A stretch of 56,884 nt of DNA from Dysgonomonas sp. 521 (GTDB lineage Bacteria; Bacteroidota; Bacteroidia; Bacteroidales; Dysgonomonadaceae), in the NCBI RefSeq assembly GCF_010501055.1, contig NZ_QVMO01000017.1:1-56884 (forward strand). Reading direction: 5' to 3'. This document shows positions 18,040 to 27,005 of this stretch, in pieces (position 1 is the stretch's first letter; each line of letters begins with the position of its first letter). The notes beneath the pieces were generated by a model that did no database searches, was not told the DNA's origin, and was given only the letters and a program-made list of their open reading frames with translations. A program made the position numbers and the translations under genes.

Positions 18040-18047
18040 CAAAGGTA
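18040..18047 (-). promoter_or_regulatory. Probable clpB -7 box
   Basis: TACCTTTG on the minus strand matches TAnnTTTG and lies about 82 bp before the clpB ATG. No clear -33 TTTG stands at the usual 19-21 bp, so recognition may be atypical. Confidence 0.5.
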
Positions 18048-18135
18048 TAGTAGTGACAAAATGACAGGTTAAATATTAAATCAATACTTTTCGTTAATAA
18101 TGCGAATCAAGGGTTAAAAAGCACAGTAACTTATT

Positions 18136-18228
18136 GTCCCGAAGGGACTGAAAGTGGATAACCACGGGTTTTACCCGTAGTTATCCATATTAGCCCACTT
18201 CGTGGACTTAGAACCCTGACTGCAAAAC
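18136..18228. repeat. Dispersed palindromic repeat, family B copy 1
   Basis: This lies in the 486-bp spacer 17959-18444. It contains GTCCCGAAGGGAC, then GGATAACCACGGGT facing ACCCGTAGTTATCC (18156-18186), then AGCCCACTTCGTGGACTTAG and CCTGACTGC. The same three modules occur in the same order, expanded, at 40311-40514. The remainder of the spacer holds the clpB and rpsA promoters and no gene. Confidence 0.75.
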
Positions 18229-18341
18229 AGAAGATTGATTTATAATAGTATACTGCAACCCTAAGCAACCCCTGATTCGCATGAATAATATGTATAAACG
18301 TTACCTCAGGCTAAATACTTTTCATTTTTCAGTTAAAAACA

Positions 18342-18372
18342 TTGCTTTATATATTGAAAAACAATATCTTTG
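18342..18372 (+). promoter_or_regulatory. rpsA promoter
   Basis: TTG (18342-18344) and TATCTTTG (18365-18372) are separated by 20 bp, fitting the Bacteroidetes -33/-7 consensus. The leader to the ATG is about 65 nt. Confidence 0.75.
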
Positions 18373-18444
18373 CACCGCTTTTTAAGCAAAGAATGTTTAA
18401 CTATTTAATGATACTGATCAGGACTGGTGCCAGATCATTTTTAA

Positions 18445-20244
18445 ATGATTGATAACTTAAAAAATGTACAACCGGTTGCAGATTTCGACTGGGACGCGTA
18501 CGAAAAAGGAGACTCTTACACAGGCAAGAGCAAAGAAGAACTTGTAGAAACCTATGACCAATCGTTGAACAAAGTAAACGACAAAGAAGTGGTAATGGGT
18601 AAAGTAACTGCTATGAACAAGCGCGAAGTCGTAGTTAATATCGGTTACAAATCAGACGGTATTGTATCAATGAATGAATTCCGTTACAACCCTGATCTGA
18701 AAATCGGCGACGAAGTAGAAGTTTACATCGAAAGCCAGGAAGACAAAAAAGGACAATTGATCCTTTCTCACAAGAAAGCTCGCGCTACACGCTCTTGGGA
18801 TCGTGTGAACGAAGCACTTGAAAAAGATGAAATTATCAAGGGTTACATTAAATGCCGTACGAAGGGTGGTATGATCGTTGACGTATTCGGTATCGAAGCA
18901 TTCTTGCCGGGATCACAGATCGACGTGAAACCAATCCGCGACTACGATGTATTTGTAGGTAAAACTATGGAATTCAAGGTAGTGAAAATCAACCACGAAT
19001 TTAAAAACGTTGTTGTATCTCACAAAGCGCTTATCGAAGCTGAACTTGAACAACAGAAAAAAGATATCATCTCGAAACTTGAAAAAGGCCAGGTACTTGA
19101 AGGTACAGTTAAAAACATCACTTCTTACGGTGTGTTTATCGACCTTGGCGGCGTAGACGGACTTATCCACATCACAGACCTTTCTTGGGGACGTGTACAA
19201 CATCCTGAAGAAGTGGTTAAACTGGACGAGAAAATCAACGTTGTTATCCTTGACTTCGATGATGACAAAAAACGTATCGCTCTCGGCTTGAAACAGCTTA
19301 CTCCTCATCCTTGGGATGCTCTTAGCGCTGACCTTAAAGTTGGTGATAAAGTGAAAGGTAAAGTTGTAGTTATGGCTGACTACGGCGCGTTTATCGAAAT
19401 CGCTCCGGGCGTAGAAGGATTGATCCACGTTTCGGAAATGAGCTGGGCGCAGCACCTGCGCAGCGCGCAAGACTTCATGAAAGTAGGCGACGAGGTAGAA
19501 GCTGTAGTACTTACACTCGACCGTGACGAGCGCAAAATGTCTCTTGGTATCAAACAACTGAAACCGGATCCATGGGAAAATATCGAAGAAAAATATCCTA
19601 TCGGCAGCAAGCATACCGCTAAAGTACGCAACTTCACTAACTTCGGTGTATTCGCTGAAATAGAAGAAGGCGTAGACGGATTGATCCACATTTCAGACCT
19701 TTCTTGGACTAAGAAAATCAAACACCCTAGCGAAGTGACTTCTATAGGTGCTGATATCGAAGTACAGGTACTCGAAATAGATAAAGAAAACCGCCGCTTA
19801 AGCTTAGGCCACAAACAACTTGAAGAAAATCCTTGGGATGTATTCGAAACTATCTTTACAGTAGGTTCTATCCACGAAGGAACAGTTGTTGAAATGGTAG
19901 ACAAAGGCGCTGTAATCTCTCTTCCTTACGGTGTTGAAGGTTTCGCTACTCCGAAACATCTGGTAAAAGAAGACGGTTCTCCTGCTAAAGTTGACGAAAA
20001 ACTTGACTTTAAAGTAATCGAGTTCAACAAAGATTCTAAGAGAATCATCGTTTCTCACAGCCGCACTTTCGAAGATGAAAGACCTGAAGCGAAAGAAGCC
20101 GCAGCTGAGAAGAAAGCAAAAAGATCTGCTAAGAAAGAACAATCAGATGCACCTATTCAATCGTCTAACGTAGAAAAAACTACACTGGGTGATATTGAAG
20201 AACTGGCCGCACTGAAAGAAAAACTTTCAGGAGATAACAAGTAA
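18445..20244 (+). CDS. rpsA: 30S ribosomal protein S1
   Basis: 599 residues with six S1 RNA-binding repeats, beginning near residues 47, 128, 213, 300, 387 and 473. Repeats 3 to 5 carry the full VDGLIHISDLSW-type motif, while the first two and the last are more divergent, as in other S1 proteins. S1 binds mRNA leaders on the 30S subunit. Weak Shine-Dalgarno sequences in this phylum make its exact role of interest. The C-terminal tail is Lys/Glu/Ala-rich and low complexity. Codon use (GAA, AAA, GGT, CGT) is biased as for a highly expressed gene. Confidence 0.97.
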   Translation: MIDNLKNVQPVADFDWDAYEKGDSYTGKSKEELVETYDQSLNKVNDKEVVMGKVTAMNKREVVVNIGYKSDGIVSMNEFRYNPDLKIGDEVEVYIESQEDKKGQLILSHKKARATRSWDRVNEALEKDEIIKGYIKCRTKGGMIVDVFGIEAFLPGSQIDVKPIRDYDVFVGKTMEFKVVKINHEFKNVVVSHKALIEAELEQQKKDIISKLEKGQVLEGTVKNITSYGVFIDLGGVDGLIHITDLSWGRVQHPEEVVKLDEKINVVILDFDDDKKRIALGLKQLTPHPWDALSADLKVGDKVKGKVVVMADYGAFIEIAPGVEGLIHVSEMSWAQHLRSAQDFMKVGDEVEAVVLTLDRDERKMSLGIKQLKPDPWENIEEKYPIGSKHTAKVRNFTNFGVFAEIEEGVDGLIHISDLSWTKKIKHPSEVTSIGADIEVQVLEIDKENRRLSLGHKQLEENPWDVFETIFTVGSIHEGTVVEMVDKGAVISLPYGVEGFATPKHLVKEDGSPAKVDEKLDFKVIEFNKDSKRIIVSHSRTFEDERPEAKEAAAEKKAKRSAKKEQSDAPIQSSNVEKTTLGDIEELAALKEKLSGDNK

Positions 20245-20272
20245 ATACAATATCAATTGATATTATAGCGAA

Positions 20273-20304
20273 AAGGGTTCACTAAATAGTGAACCTTTTT
20301 TTTT
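20273..20304 (+). terminator. rpsA terminator
   Basis: AAGGGTTCACTA and TAGTGAACCTTTT form a near-perfect stem with a tiny loop, followed by eight or more T residues. Confidence 0.93.
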
Positions 20305-20341
20305 ATAAAATGTTAAATTGTAGATGAAACTTCACTATGCA

Positions 20342-20374
20342 TTGTGTAAATATAAAAAAGACTATTTACTTTTG
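20342..20374 (+). promoter_or_regulatory. Promoter of the efflux operon
   Basis: TACTTTTG (20367-20374) matches TAnnTTTG, with TTG at 20342-20344, 22 bp upstream. The TolC gene starts 40 bp downstream. Confidence 0.65.
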
Positions 20375-20413
20375 CATTATAGTTGCATAAACAATTAAAT
20401 TATTTGTTATAAT

Positions 20414-21808
20414 ATGAATCAAAAAGGTTTCGGGACACTCCTTTTCTTTATTATCACATTTACCTCATCTATAACAGCCCAGCAACCCCTAACACTGGAG
20501 CAATGCAGGCGGCTGGCCATAGAGAACAACAAGGCTCTCAAGATAGCAACTGAACAGGAGAGAATTGCCTATTACGAAAAGAAAGACGCCCTCACAAAGT
20601 TTTTTCCGGATATATCCTTCGCAGGCGGATACCTGCATAATCAGAAAAACCTCTATCTGATATCCTCCGGCGTAATACCTACATCCATTACGCTTCCCAT
20701 AGAAGTGCCGGGGATAGGAAACACGATCCCCATCGATGAAAGTGTACGCAACAGTATCCATGATCTGGGAAAAGTAGATATCAAGAATATATGGGCGGGA
20801 GGATTCACGCTTACGCAACCTGTCTTCATGGGAGGGAAAATAGTAGCGTACAACGACTTAAGGTCTTATGCCCAAGAGCTGGCCAAGACAATGAAAGAGA
20901 CACAAATGACAGATGTGATAGTGGAAACGGACAACGCATACTGGCAGGTGGTATCTGTAGCGAACAAAAAGAAACTGGCTGAAGCGTATGTCGGCCTGAT
21001 GCAAAAAATGGATTCCGACATATCCGCTATGGAAGAAGAAGGCGTGGCCACAAAAGCAGACAGGCTTTCGGTAAATGTAAAGCTGAACGAAGCAGAAATG
21101 ACACTGACGAAAGCTGAAAACGGCCTAAGCCTCGCCAAAATGCTCCTGTCGCAAATCTGTGGGCTCGATATAAGTGATAAAATCACATTGCAGGATGAAA
21201 ACATCACAAGCATACCAACCAGCGAAGATGCGGATATTATACCCAATGTAGATGAAGCGATAGCGAACAGGACTGAAATAAGAAGCCTCGACCTCGCAAC
21301 TAAGATATACGGTAAGAAAGAGAAAATAGCCTTGGCCGAATTCATGCCGAATGTAGCCCTGACAGCAAACTACATCTGGACTAATCCCAACCTGTTTGAC
21401 GGAATGGAGAAGAAATTTGCAGGCATGTGGAATGTGGGCGTAGTGATGAAAATCCCGTTAAACTTCGCTTCAAATTCAGCGAAACTGAACGCAGCCAAAG
21501 CCGAAACACGCATCAAGCAATTTGAGATGGAAGATGCCAAAGAGAAAATCAAATTACAGATCAACCAGTCCGCCTATAAACTAACCGAAGCGAACAAGAA
21601 ACTTATAGCCGCCAAAAAGAATACAGAAAAGGCTGATGAGAACCTCCGGTATGCGAATGTGGGCTTCGAAGAAGGCGTTATTCCGTCCTCCGATGTGATA
21701 GCCGCGCACACAGCATGGCTGTCGGCTCACGCTGAGTTGATCGATGCCCAGATAGATATTATCCTATGCAGAATATATTTGAACAAGGCGTTGGGACGTA
21801 AAATTTAG
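20414..21808 (+). CDS. TolC family outer-membrane efflux protein
   Basis: 464 residues with a cleavable signal peptide (MNQKGFGTLLFFIITFTSSITAQQ). The two OEP repeats are visible from LEQCRRLAIENNKALK onward, with long amphipathic helices around residues 150-250 and 360-440 and beta-hairpin segments at LTQPVF and PLNFASNS. It forms the trimeric outer-membrane exit duct for the HlyD-type adaptor and permeases encoded next. A signal peptide without lipobox suggests it is not lipidated. The gap to the adaptor gene is 105 bp and holds two C/G-run hairpins. Confidence 0.93.
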   Translation: MNQKGFGTLLFFIITFTSSITAQQPLTLEQCRRLAIENNKALKIATEQERIAYYEKKDALTKFFPDISFAGGYLHNQKNLYLISSGVIPTSITLPIEVPGIGNTIPIDESVRNSIHDLGKVDIKNIWAGGFTLTQPVFMGGKIVAYNDLRSYAQELAKTMKETQMTDVIVETDNAYWQVVSVANKKKLAEAYVGLMQKMDSDISAMEEEGVATKADRLSVNVKLNEAEMTLTKAENGLSLAKMLLSQICGLDISDKITLQDENITSIPTSEDADIIPNVDEAIANRTEIRSLDLATKIYGKKEKIALAEFMPNVALTANYIWTNPNLFDGMEKKFAGMWNVGVVMKIPLNFASNSAKLNAAKAETRIKQFEMEDAKEKIKLQINQSAYKLTEANKKLIAAKKNTEKADENLRYANVGFEEGVIPSSDVIAAHTAWLSAHAELIDAQIDIILCRIYLNKALGRKI

Positions 21809-21816
21809 CCCCCTAT

Positions 21817-21889
21817 CCCCCAGAAGGGGGAATTTTAATAGACATATATAATAATAAATACCCTCATCAAAAGCCTCCCCTTGGGGAGG
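21817..21889. repeat. C/G-run hairpins inside the efflux operon
   Basis: CCCCC (21817-21821) pairs with GGGGG (21826-21830), and CCTCCCC (21874-21880) with GGGGAGG (21883-21889). Similar C-run and G-run words lie in the aguB to small-protein spacer (about 13113-13155). They look like a recurring Bacteroidetes intergenic hairpin and may modulate expression within the operon. Confidence 0.6.
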
Positions 21890-21913
21890 TTGGAGGGGCC
21901 AACTGATATAATC

Positions 21914-22906
21914 ATGGATACAACAAACAGAAAATCAGGCTCCAAACTTATTCCAATATTAATATTCGCCGCTATTATCATAGCTGTGGGATTATACGGA
22001 TTCTTCTTTCTCAATCAAGAAGACAATATAATACAGGGGGAAGCGGACGTAACCGAAGTGCGCATATCCAGCAAAGTACCGGGGCGTATAGCCAGATACC
22101 TTGTAGACGAAGGTAGCTATGTAAAAAAAGGAGATACGCTTGCTATACTAAGCATACCCGATATAGACGCTAAACTCGCACAAGCAAATGCCGCCGAGCA
22201 AGGCGCCGCCGCCCAAAACCAGAAAGCAATAAAAGGCGCACGGGCAGAACAAATTCAAGGCGCTTTTGAAATGTGGCAAAAGGCAAAAGTAGGTACAGAT
22301 ATAGCCCAGAAGTCATATAACCGCGTGCAAAACCTGTTTGACAAAGGAGTGGTAACAGCACAGAAGCGTGACGAAGCCGAAGCCCAGTACAATGCTGCTG
22401 TAGCTACAGAGAAGGCAGCCAAATCGCAGTATGATATGGCTGTGAACGGTGCCGAAAGAGAGGACAAAGAAGCCGCTTTCGCCATGCTGGAAAGAGCCAG
22501 AGGCGCTGTTGCAGAAGTATCGTCCTACATTAACGAAAGCTACCTGATTTCGCCTATCGATGGTAAAATTACAGAAAAATTCCCGAACGAAGGGGAGCTT
22601 GTAGGTACAGGCGCACCGATAATGAATGTAGCGAAACTCGATGACAAATGGGGCTCGTTCAACATCAGGGAAGACCGCCTCAAAGACTATAAGGATATTG
22701 GCAATACATTTAAGGCTTATGTCCCGGCTTTAGATCAGGAAGTGGAAATGACCGTGTATTATGTAAAGGATTTAGGTTCTTACGCGGCCTGGAAGGCAAC
22801 AAAAGTTACCGGACAATATGATAGGAAAACATTCGAGGTAAAAGCCCGGTTTAATGATAAATCGATAGATGTACTACCTGGAATGTCGCTGATAATAAAG
22901 GAATAA
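21914..22906 (+). CDS. HlyD family periplasmic adaptor (membrane fusion protein)
   Basis: 330 residues. One N-terminal membrane anchor (about residues 12-32) is followed by a lipoyl-like half motif, VRISSKVPGRIARYLVDEGSYVKKGDTL, and then an Ala/Glu/Lys/Gln-rich alpha-helical hairpin (about 75-185). The second lipoyl half has SPIDGKITEKFPNEGELV, and a beta-barrel domain follows. It bridges the inner-membrane permeases to TolC. The frame opens upstream at a TTG at 21881, but that part is repeat DNA, so ATG 21914 was chosen. The two permease genes follow on the same strand. Confidence 0.93.
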   Translation: MDTTNRKSGSKLIPILIFAAIIIAVGLYGFFFLNQEDNIIQGEADVTEVRISSKVPGRIARYLVDEGSYVKKGDTLAILSIPDIDAKLAQANAAEQGAAAQNQKAIKGARAEQIQGAFEMWQKAKVGTDIAQKSYNRVQNLFDKGVVTAQKRDEAEAQYNAAVATEKAAKSQYDMAVNGAEREDKEAAFAMLERARGAVAEVSSYINESYLISPIDGKITEKFPNEGELVGTGAPIMNVAKLDDKWGSFNIREDRLKDYKDIGNTFKAYVPALDQEVEMTVYYVKDLGSYAAWKATKVTGQYDRKTFEVKARFNDKSIDVLPGMSLIIKE

Positions 22907-22989
22907 TTTATGTACCGATTAGCAAATATGCCAATGTACCAATGGTGCAAAGCAATGATATCATTTGCTAATTATCCTTGTAACAATAT

Positions 22990-24141
22990 ATGATCGAAAT
23001 CTTTAAAAGGGAATGGATGCGTATCGCCACCTCCAAAATATGTATTTGGGGGATCTTTGTCGCGCCTCTGCTGACCATGCTTTTCCTGATGTGGATGATG
23101 AATTCGGGATTGCCGTCCCGCATCCCTATAGCAGTGGTCGACTTGGATAATACGACGACTACACGCGCCCTGGTTCGCCAACTGGATGCCTTTGAAAAAA
23201 CAGACATAAAATATAAAAGCCTGTCCTTCAATGAGGCAAGGCACCAAATGGAACGGATGGAAATATATGCTGTATTAACCATACCAAAAGATTTCACGAA
23301 GGATGCCATATCCGGAAACCGTCCGAAACTGGTTTATTATACCAATAACGCGTTCCTTATTTCGGGGTCGCTTCTCTTTCAGGACTTAAAGACAATATCT
23401 ACCCTGGCATCGGCGGCAGTAGGCTTGCAGACTGCCGAAGCGAAAGGATACACGGTGAATCAGATAATGCCAATACTGCAACCGATAACAATAGACGCGC
23501 ACCCCATAGGTAACCCGTGGCTGAATTATTCCGTGTACCTGAACAATGTACTCTTACCCGGAATATTGCAACTCATTATATTAATGTTTACCGTATCGGC
23601 ATTTGGCTCTGAGATAAAAGCAGGGAACGGGCGGAAATTACTGGCTATGGGCAACAATTCCATCACAAAAGTAATAGTGGGGAAACTACTGCCATATACA
23701 ATTATATATATAGGCATAGCGCTGTTTTACATGGTCATCCTGTACTACTATAATAGATTTCCGCTGCATAATGGTTTCTGGCCGATGTTTCTCAATTACC
23801 TGTGCCTGATTCTGGCCGCGCAGGGCGGAGGCGTCATCCTGTTTGGCGTATTCCGCAACTACAGGCTCGCCTTAAGTATTGCCAGCCTGATAGGGATGGT
23901 TTCGTTTTCCATTACCGGCTTCTCGTTCTCTACATTAGCCATGGATGGCAGCCTGAGCGCATTGAGTAACTTCTTCCCGTTAAGACACTTTTTCCTTATT
24001 TATATAGATCAGGCACTGAACGGTATTCCGATAGGATACTCTATGTACCAATATGCGGCATTACTGGCCTTTGTTTTGCTGTCTATCTTTTTCTGGGGTG
24101 TTATAAAACGAGTATTGAATGATAATGCATATGAGTTATGA
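22990..24141 (+). CDS. ABC-2 type permease (YbhR/YbhS-like), first of two
   Basis: 383 residues. One membrane helix near residues 15-37 is followed by a periplasmic region of about 130 residues containing IPIAVVDLDNTTTTRALVRQL. Five or so helices lie between about 175 and 375, the layout of ABC-2 exporters of the DrrB/YhhJ type. It pairs with the second permease at 24230 and the HlyD and TolC genes upstream. No ATP-binding subunit is encoded in or next to the operon, so the energy source must come from elsewhere. The substrate is unknown and could be a drug, lipid or polysaccharide precursor. Confidence 0.9.
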   Translation: MIEIFKREWMRIATSKICIWGIFVAPLLTMLFLMWMMNSGLPSRIPIAVVDLDNTTTTRALVRQLDAFEKTDIKYKSLSFNEARHQMERMEIYAVLTIPKDFTKDAISGNRPKLVYYTNNAFLISGSLLFQDLKTISTLASAAVGLQTAEAKGYTVNQIMPILQPITIDAHPIGNPWLNYSVYLNNVLLPGILQLIILMFTVSAFGSEIKAGNGRKLLAMGNNSITKVIVGKLLPYTIIYIGIALFYMVILYYYNRFPLHNGFWPMFLNYLCLILAAQGGGVILFGVFRNYRLALSIASLIGMVSFSITGFSFSTLAMDGSLSALSNFFPLRHFFLIYIDQALNGIPIGYSMYQYAALLAFVLLSIFFWGVIKRVLNDNAYEL

Positions 24142-24229
24142 GCCTTACGGCAGATACAAGTAAACAAGACACGAGATACTACTCATTAACTTGTATATTG
24201 CCAGTCCATTAACTCGTCAACTGAAGATT

Positions 24230-25432
24230 ATGAAGAAATTATTACTCGACATATATTACGTTTGGATAAACGAACTTAAAGTTGTATTCAAAGATGAAGC
24301 GGTAATCCTGCTGTTCTTCATTGTACCTCTGGCATATCCTGTTCTGTACAGTTTTATATACAACAATGAGACTGTCCACGAGGTAAAGGTTGTTATAGTA
24401 GATGAGTCTGGCTCCGCACTTTCCCGCGAATTCAAGAGGAAGGTAGACGCTACTGCCGATGTAAAAATTATAGGTTATGCAACCAATATGGAAGAAGCGC
24501 GTGAAGCAGTGCGCCGGAAAGAAGCTTACGGCATCATGTACATTCCCAGAGATTTCAGCAAGAAAATAAATACACAGCAGCAGACACAGGTAAGTGTGTA
24601 TGCGGATATGAGCAGCCTGCTATTCTACAAGGCTATGCTGCTTAGCGCCACAGAAGTATCGCTGGATATGGGAGCCGACATCCGTGTACTCGAAACCGGA
24701 GGAGCCAGCAAGGAAGAAGACGCTACAACGAGACAGACTGTAGAAAGTGAATGGGTACCCCTCTATAATCCTCAGAACGGATTTGCGAGTTTCCTCGTTC
24801 CGGCTATCCTTATATTGATTATCCAGCAAACACTATTCCTCGGCATTGCCACCATTGTAGGTACGCATAACGATAAGAAGCGCTTTACCATAGCATCCCA
24901 TACGGCGGAGGGCAAAAACGTGGGTGCGCTGAAACTGACTATAGGCAAAGCTTTCTGCTATGCTTCTTTGTATATGGTTATTTCCGTATGGGTATTGCGT
25001 GTTATCCCATATATCTTTAAGTTCCCGCAAATAGGGGATCCTTTTACCATTGCCGCATTCCTGATGCCATTCCTGTTAGCTGCTACTTTCTTTGGGATGA
25101 CACTCTCCTATTTCTGTTCGCAACGCGAGTTTGGTATGATGTTGTTCGTATTTACCAGTGTCCTGTTCATTTTCATATCGGGGATATCGTGGCCGTGGAC
25201 AGCTATACCTGCCCCTATAAAGGCTATCGCGTATATTATCCCATCTACTCCGGGCATTCATGGGTTTATAAAGATAAATACAATGGGAGCCAGCCTCCCT
25301 GATGTTTGGTTCGAATATATTGCCTTATGGATACAGGCCGGTATCTATTGTATTACGGCAACCCTGATGTATAGATGGTGGATACAGAACTATGACCCTG
25401 AATATAAAGGCATGACAATAAAAAAGAGTTGA
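24230..25432 (+). CDS. ABC-2 type permease, second of two
   Basis: 400 residues with the same fold as its neighbour: an N-terminal helix (VILLFFIVPLAYPVLYSFIY), a periplasmic domain with VKVVIVDESGSALSREFKRK, then about five helices. The periplasmic part differs strongly between the two permeases, as is usual for a heterodimeric pair. The frame opens 13 codons earlier at a TTG/ATG-like start in spacer DNA, but MKKLLLDIYYVW at 24230 is the likely start. The stop codon lies inside the hairpin at 25423-25450. Confidence 0.9.
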   Translation: MKKLLLDIYYVWINELKVVFKDEAVILLFFIVPLAYPVLYSFIYNNETVHEVKVVIVDESGSALSREFKRKVDATADVKIIGYATNMEEAREAVRRKEAYGIMYIPRDFSKKINTQQQTQVSVYADMSSLLFYKAMLLSATEVSLDMGADIRVLETGGASKEEDATTRQTVESEWVPLYNPQNGFASFLVPAILILIIQQTLFLGIATIVGTHNDKKRFTIASHTAEGKNVGALKLTIGKAFCYASLYMVISVWVLRVIPYIFKFPQIGDPFTIAAFLMPFLLAATFFGMTLSYFCSQREFGMMLFVFTSVLFIFISGISWPWTAIPAPIKAIAYIIPSTPGIHGFIKINTMGASLPDVWFEYIALWIQAGIYCITATLMYRWWIQNYDPEYKGMTIKKS

Positions 25433-25450
25433 TTACGGGACCAACTCTTT
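25423..25450 (-). terminator. Terminator shared by two convergent genes
   Basis: A 9-bp stem, AAAGAGTTG with CAACTCTTT. Reading leftward it is followed by a T run, so it serves the DUF2007 gene best. Reading rightward it overlaps the last codon of the permease. Confidence 0.8.
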
Positions 25451-25463
25451 CTGTCTTATACAG

Positions 25464-25703
25464 TTAATATTTTTCGAAATCAAAGTCTTCCCGTTTGGCG
25501 AAGCCTCCTTCTATGAGGAGTTCCGCTGCACGCCTGTAGTCCTCTGCCATGACCTGCAACCGTGTTGCTCCTTGTCCGGCCAAACCAACACTAAGGTATT
25601 CGCCATTTATTACACAATGAATACCATTATCTATCAAAAATGACTTTGCTACAGCTAAGTTAGCCTCAAAGTCAGCGCTTATAAGTGTTACCAGATTATC
25701 CAT
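25464..25703 (-). CDS. DUF2007 domain protein
   Basis: A 79-residue small soluble protein matching DUF2007 (putative signal-transducing protein, ACT-like fold): an N-terminal strand LVTLISADFEANLAVAKSFL, then IHCVINGEYL, and a C-terminal VMAEDYRRAAELLIEGG helix. The family occurs widely as a single small domain or fused to zinc ribbons, and its ligand is unknown. It stands alone, converging on the efflux operon. The GLAGQGATRLQV segment is the typical glycine turn. Confidence 0.85.
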   Translation of the reverse strand: MDNLVTLISADFEANLAVAKSFLIDNGIHCVINGEYLSVGLAGQGATRLQVMAEDYRRAAELLIEGGFAKREDFDFEKY

Positions 25704-25799
25704 AACATCGAGTATTTAGTTATTTCATTTATAAATATACATATTCTCAATGAATTACACAACTATATAAATTTATATTTCAAATTATTTATAAAATAA

Positions 25800-25831
25800 T
25801 TTGGTTTATATTATAAACTACTTTATATTTG
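25800..25831 (+). promoter_or_regulatory. Promoter of the DUF2141 gene
   Basis: TTTG (25800-25803) and TATATTTG (25824-25831) with a 20-bp spacer are a full match to the Bacteroidetes consensus. The leader is about 33 nt. Confidence 0.82.
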
Positions 25832-25871
25832 CATAGGTAATTAATTATAAACAAACTAAAACCTTACAATT

Positions 25872-26306
25872 ATGAAAAGTATTTCACTATCTATCATTCT
25901 ATTATTAAGCGTATTAACAGCAACCAATGCTCAAAACAGCATAACGCTGAATATAACAAACATTGAAGATCAGTCAGGAAAATTATACATCGCCGTATAC
26001 AATCCCAATGTCCCTTTTCTAAGCGACAAGGCTATTTCCGGCAAAATTATAGATGTGACAGGACAAACAGCGGCTGTTACATTTGAGAATCTGGAGGAAG
26101 GAGAATATGCGATCGCCATGTTCCACGACAAAAACAACAACGAAAAACTTGATCTGGGAAAATATGGCATACCTACAGAAAAATACGGATTCAGTAATAA
26201 TGTTGATCCCGCACTATCACAAGGTTCTCCGGCTTTTGAAGAATGCAAGTTCGATGTAAAAGGAAATACATGCATATCTATCAAACTAATTTCTGCAATT
26301 AAATAA
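25872..26306 (+). CDS. DUF2141 secreted protein
   Basis: 144 residues. The signal peptide (MKSISLSIILLLSVLTATNAQ) is followed by an immunoglobulin-like beta domain with the DUF2141 pattern: SGKLYIAVYNP, the EGEYAIAMFHDKNNNEKLD block and GIPTEKYGFSNN. The DKNNNEKLD loop resembles a calcium-binding acidic loop. The function of the family is unknown; it is periplasmic or exported. It is a single gene with a strong consensus promoter, and the following membrane-protein gene has its own promoter 11 bp after the stop. Confidence 0.9.
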   Translation: MKSISLSIILLLSVLTATNAQNSITLNITNIEDQSGKLYIAVYNPNVPFLSDKAISGKIIDVTGQTAAVTFENLEEGEYAIAMFHDKNNNEKLDLGKYGIPTEKYGFSNNVDPALSQGSPAFEECKFDVKGNTCISIKLISAIK

Positions 26307-26317
26307 CATCATTTTAT

Positions 26318-26355
26318 TACTTTTGTCCGGCCTCTTTAGAAAACGAAGTGGCCGG
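26318..26355 (+). promoter_or_regulatory. -7 box and leader hairpin before the membrane-protein gene
   Basis: TACTTTTG (26318-26325) matches TAnnTTTG. A GC-rich stem, CCGGCCTCTT with AAGTGGCCGG (26327-26355, one mismatch), lies immediately downstream, so the transcript would start with or just after a hairpin. No clear -33 box was seen. Confidence 0.5.
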
Positions 26356-26384
26356 TTCGATCCAAATTCAAAAACAGCATTATC

Positions 26385-27005
26385 ATGGAAAAAACTTTTA
26401 GCGAACAAGATAGCCTCAAACTCATCAATGAGATGATCTCTCAGGCAAGAGATAACTTTCAGGAAGGAAATACCTATTCCTCTATATTCTGTGGATATAT
26501 AGTAGCCGCAACAGCCTTTGCCAATTTCATACTTCTCCATACCTTGGGGAATCCGAACCTGTCATACTGGATATGGCTCACAATGATACCGATGACAATC
26601 ATATCGTCTATAATAAGCAAAAGGCAGCGTAAGAGCGCGATCGTAAAGACACATATAGATAAGATTATAGGCTATATATGGGTTGCTTTCGCCATATCCG
26701 TAGGTATCCTCCTGCTATCTATTTATGGTACGGCATACGCTTTCAAATCCAGCCACCTCTGCATTCTTATTACACCTGTCATCCTCATTATGATGGGAGC
26801 TGCACAGTTTATCACATCTATTGCGTGCCGCTTCAAACCTTATCTTTATGGAGCCTGCATGTTCTGGTGTGGCGCATTACTTTGTACTGTCTGCTATCTT
26901 TTTGGCAGAGGAGACATCCAGTTCATTATCTTAGGGATATGCGCTATTATGGGGTTATGTGTACCGGGGCATATTGCAAACCGTAAAGCTATCCAAAATG
27001 TTTAA
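26385..27005 (+). CDS. Uncharacterised polytopic membrane protein
   Basis: 206 residues. A charged N-terminal helix (EQDSLKLINEMISQARDNF) is followed by six hydrophobic helices at about 35-55, 60-78, 93-115, 120-142, 150-170 and 173-190. No transport or enzyme motif is recognised. The 3' end overlaps the winged-helix gene by 8 bp, and small membrane protein plus small regulator pairs of this type recur in Bacteroidetes. A sensor or stress-response function regulated by its partner is inference. Confidence 0.75.
   Translation: MEKTFSEQDSLKLINEMISQARDNFQEGNTYSSIFCGYIVAATAFANFILLHTLGNPNLSYWIWLTMIPMTIISSIISKRQRKSAIVKTHIDKIIGYIWVAFAISVGILLLSIYGTAYAFKSSHLCILITPVILIMMGAAQFITSIACRFKPYLYGACMFWCGALLCTVCYLFGRGDIQFIILGICAIMGLCVPGHIANRKAIQNV

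Noticed and set aside
18913..19689. Long antisense frame inside rpsA
   Set aside because: It is a shadow of the repeated, codon-biased S1 gene; its Phe/Asp-rich product has no signal or family.
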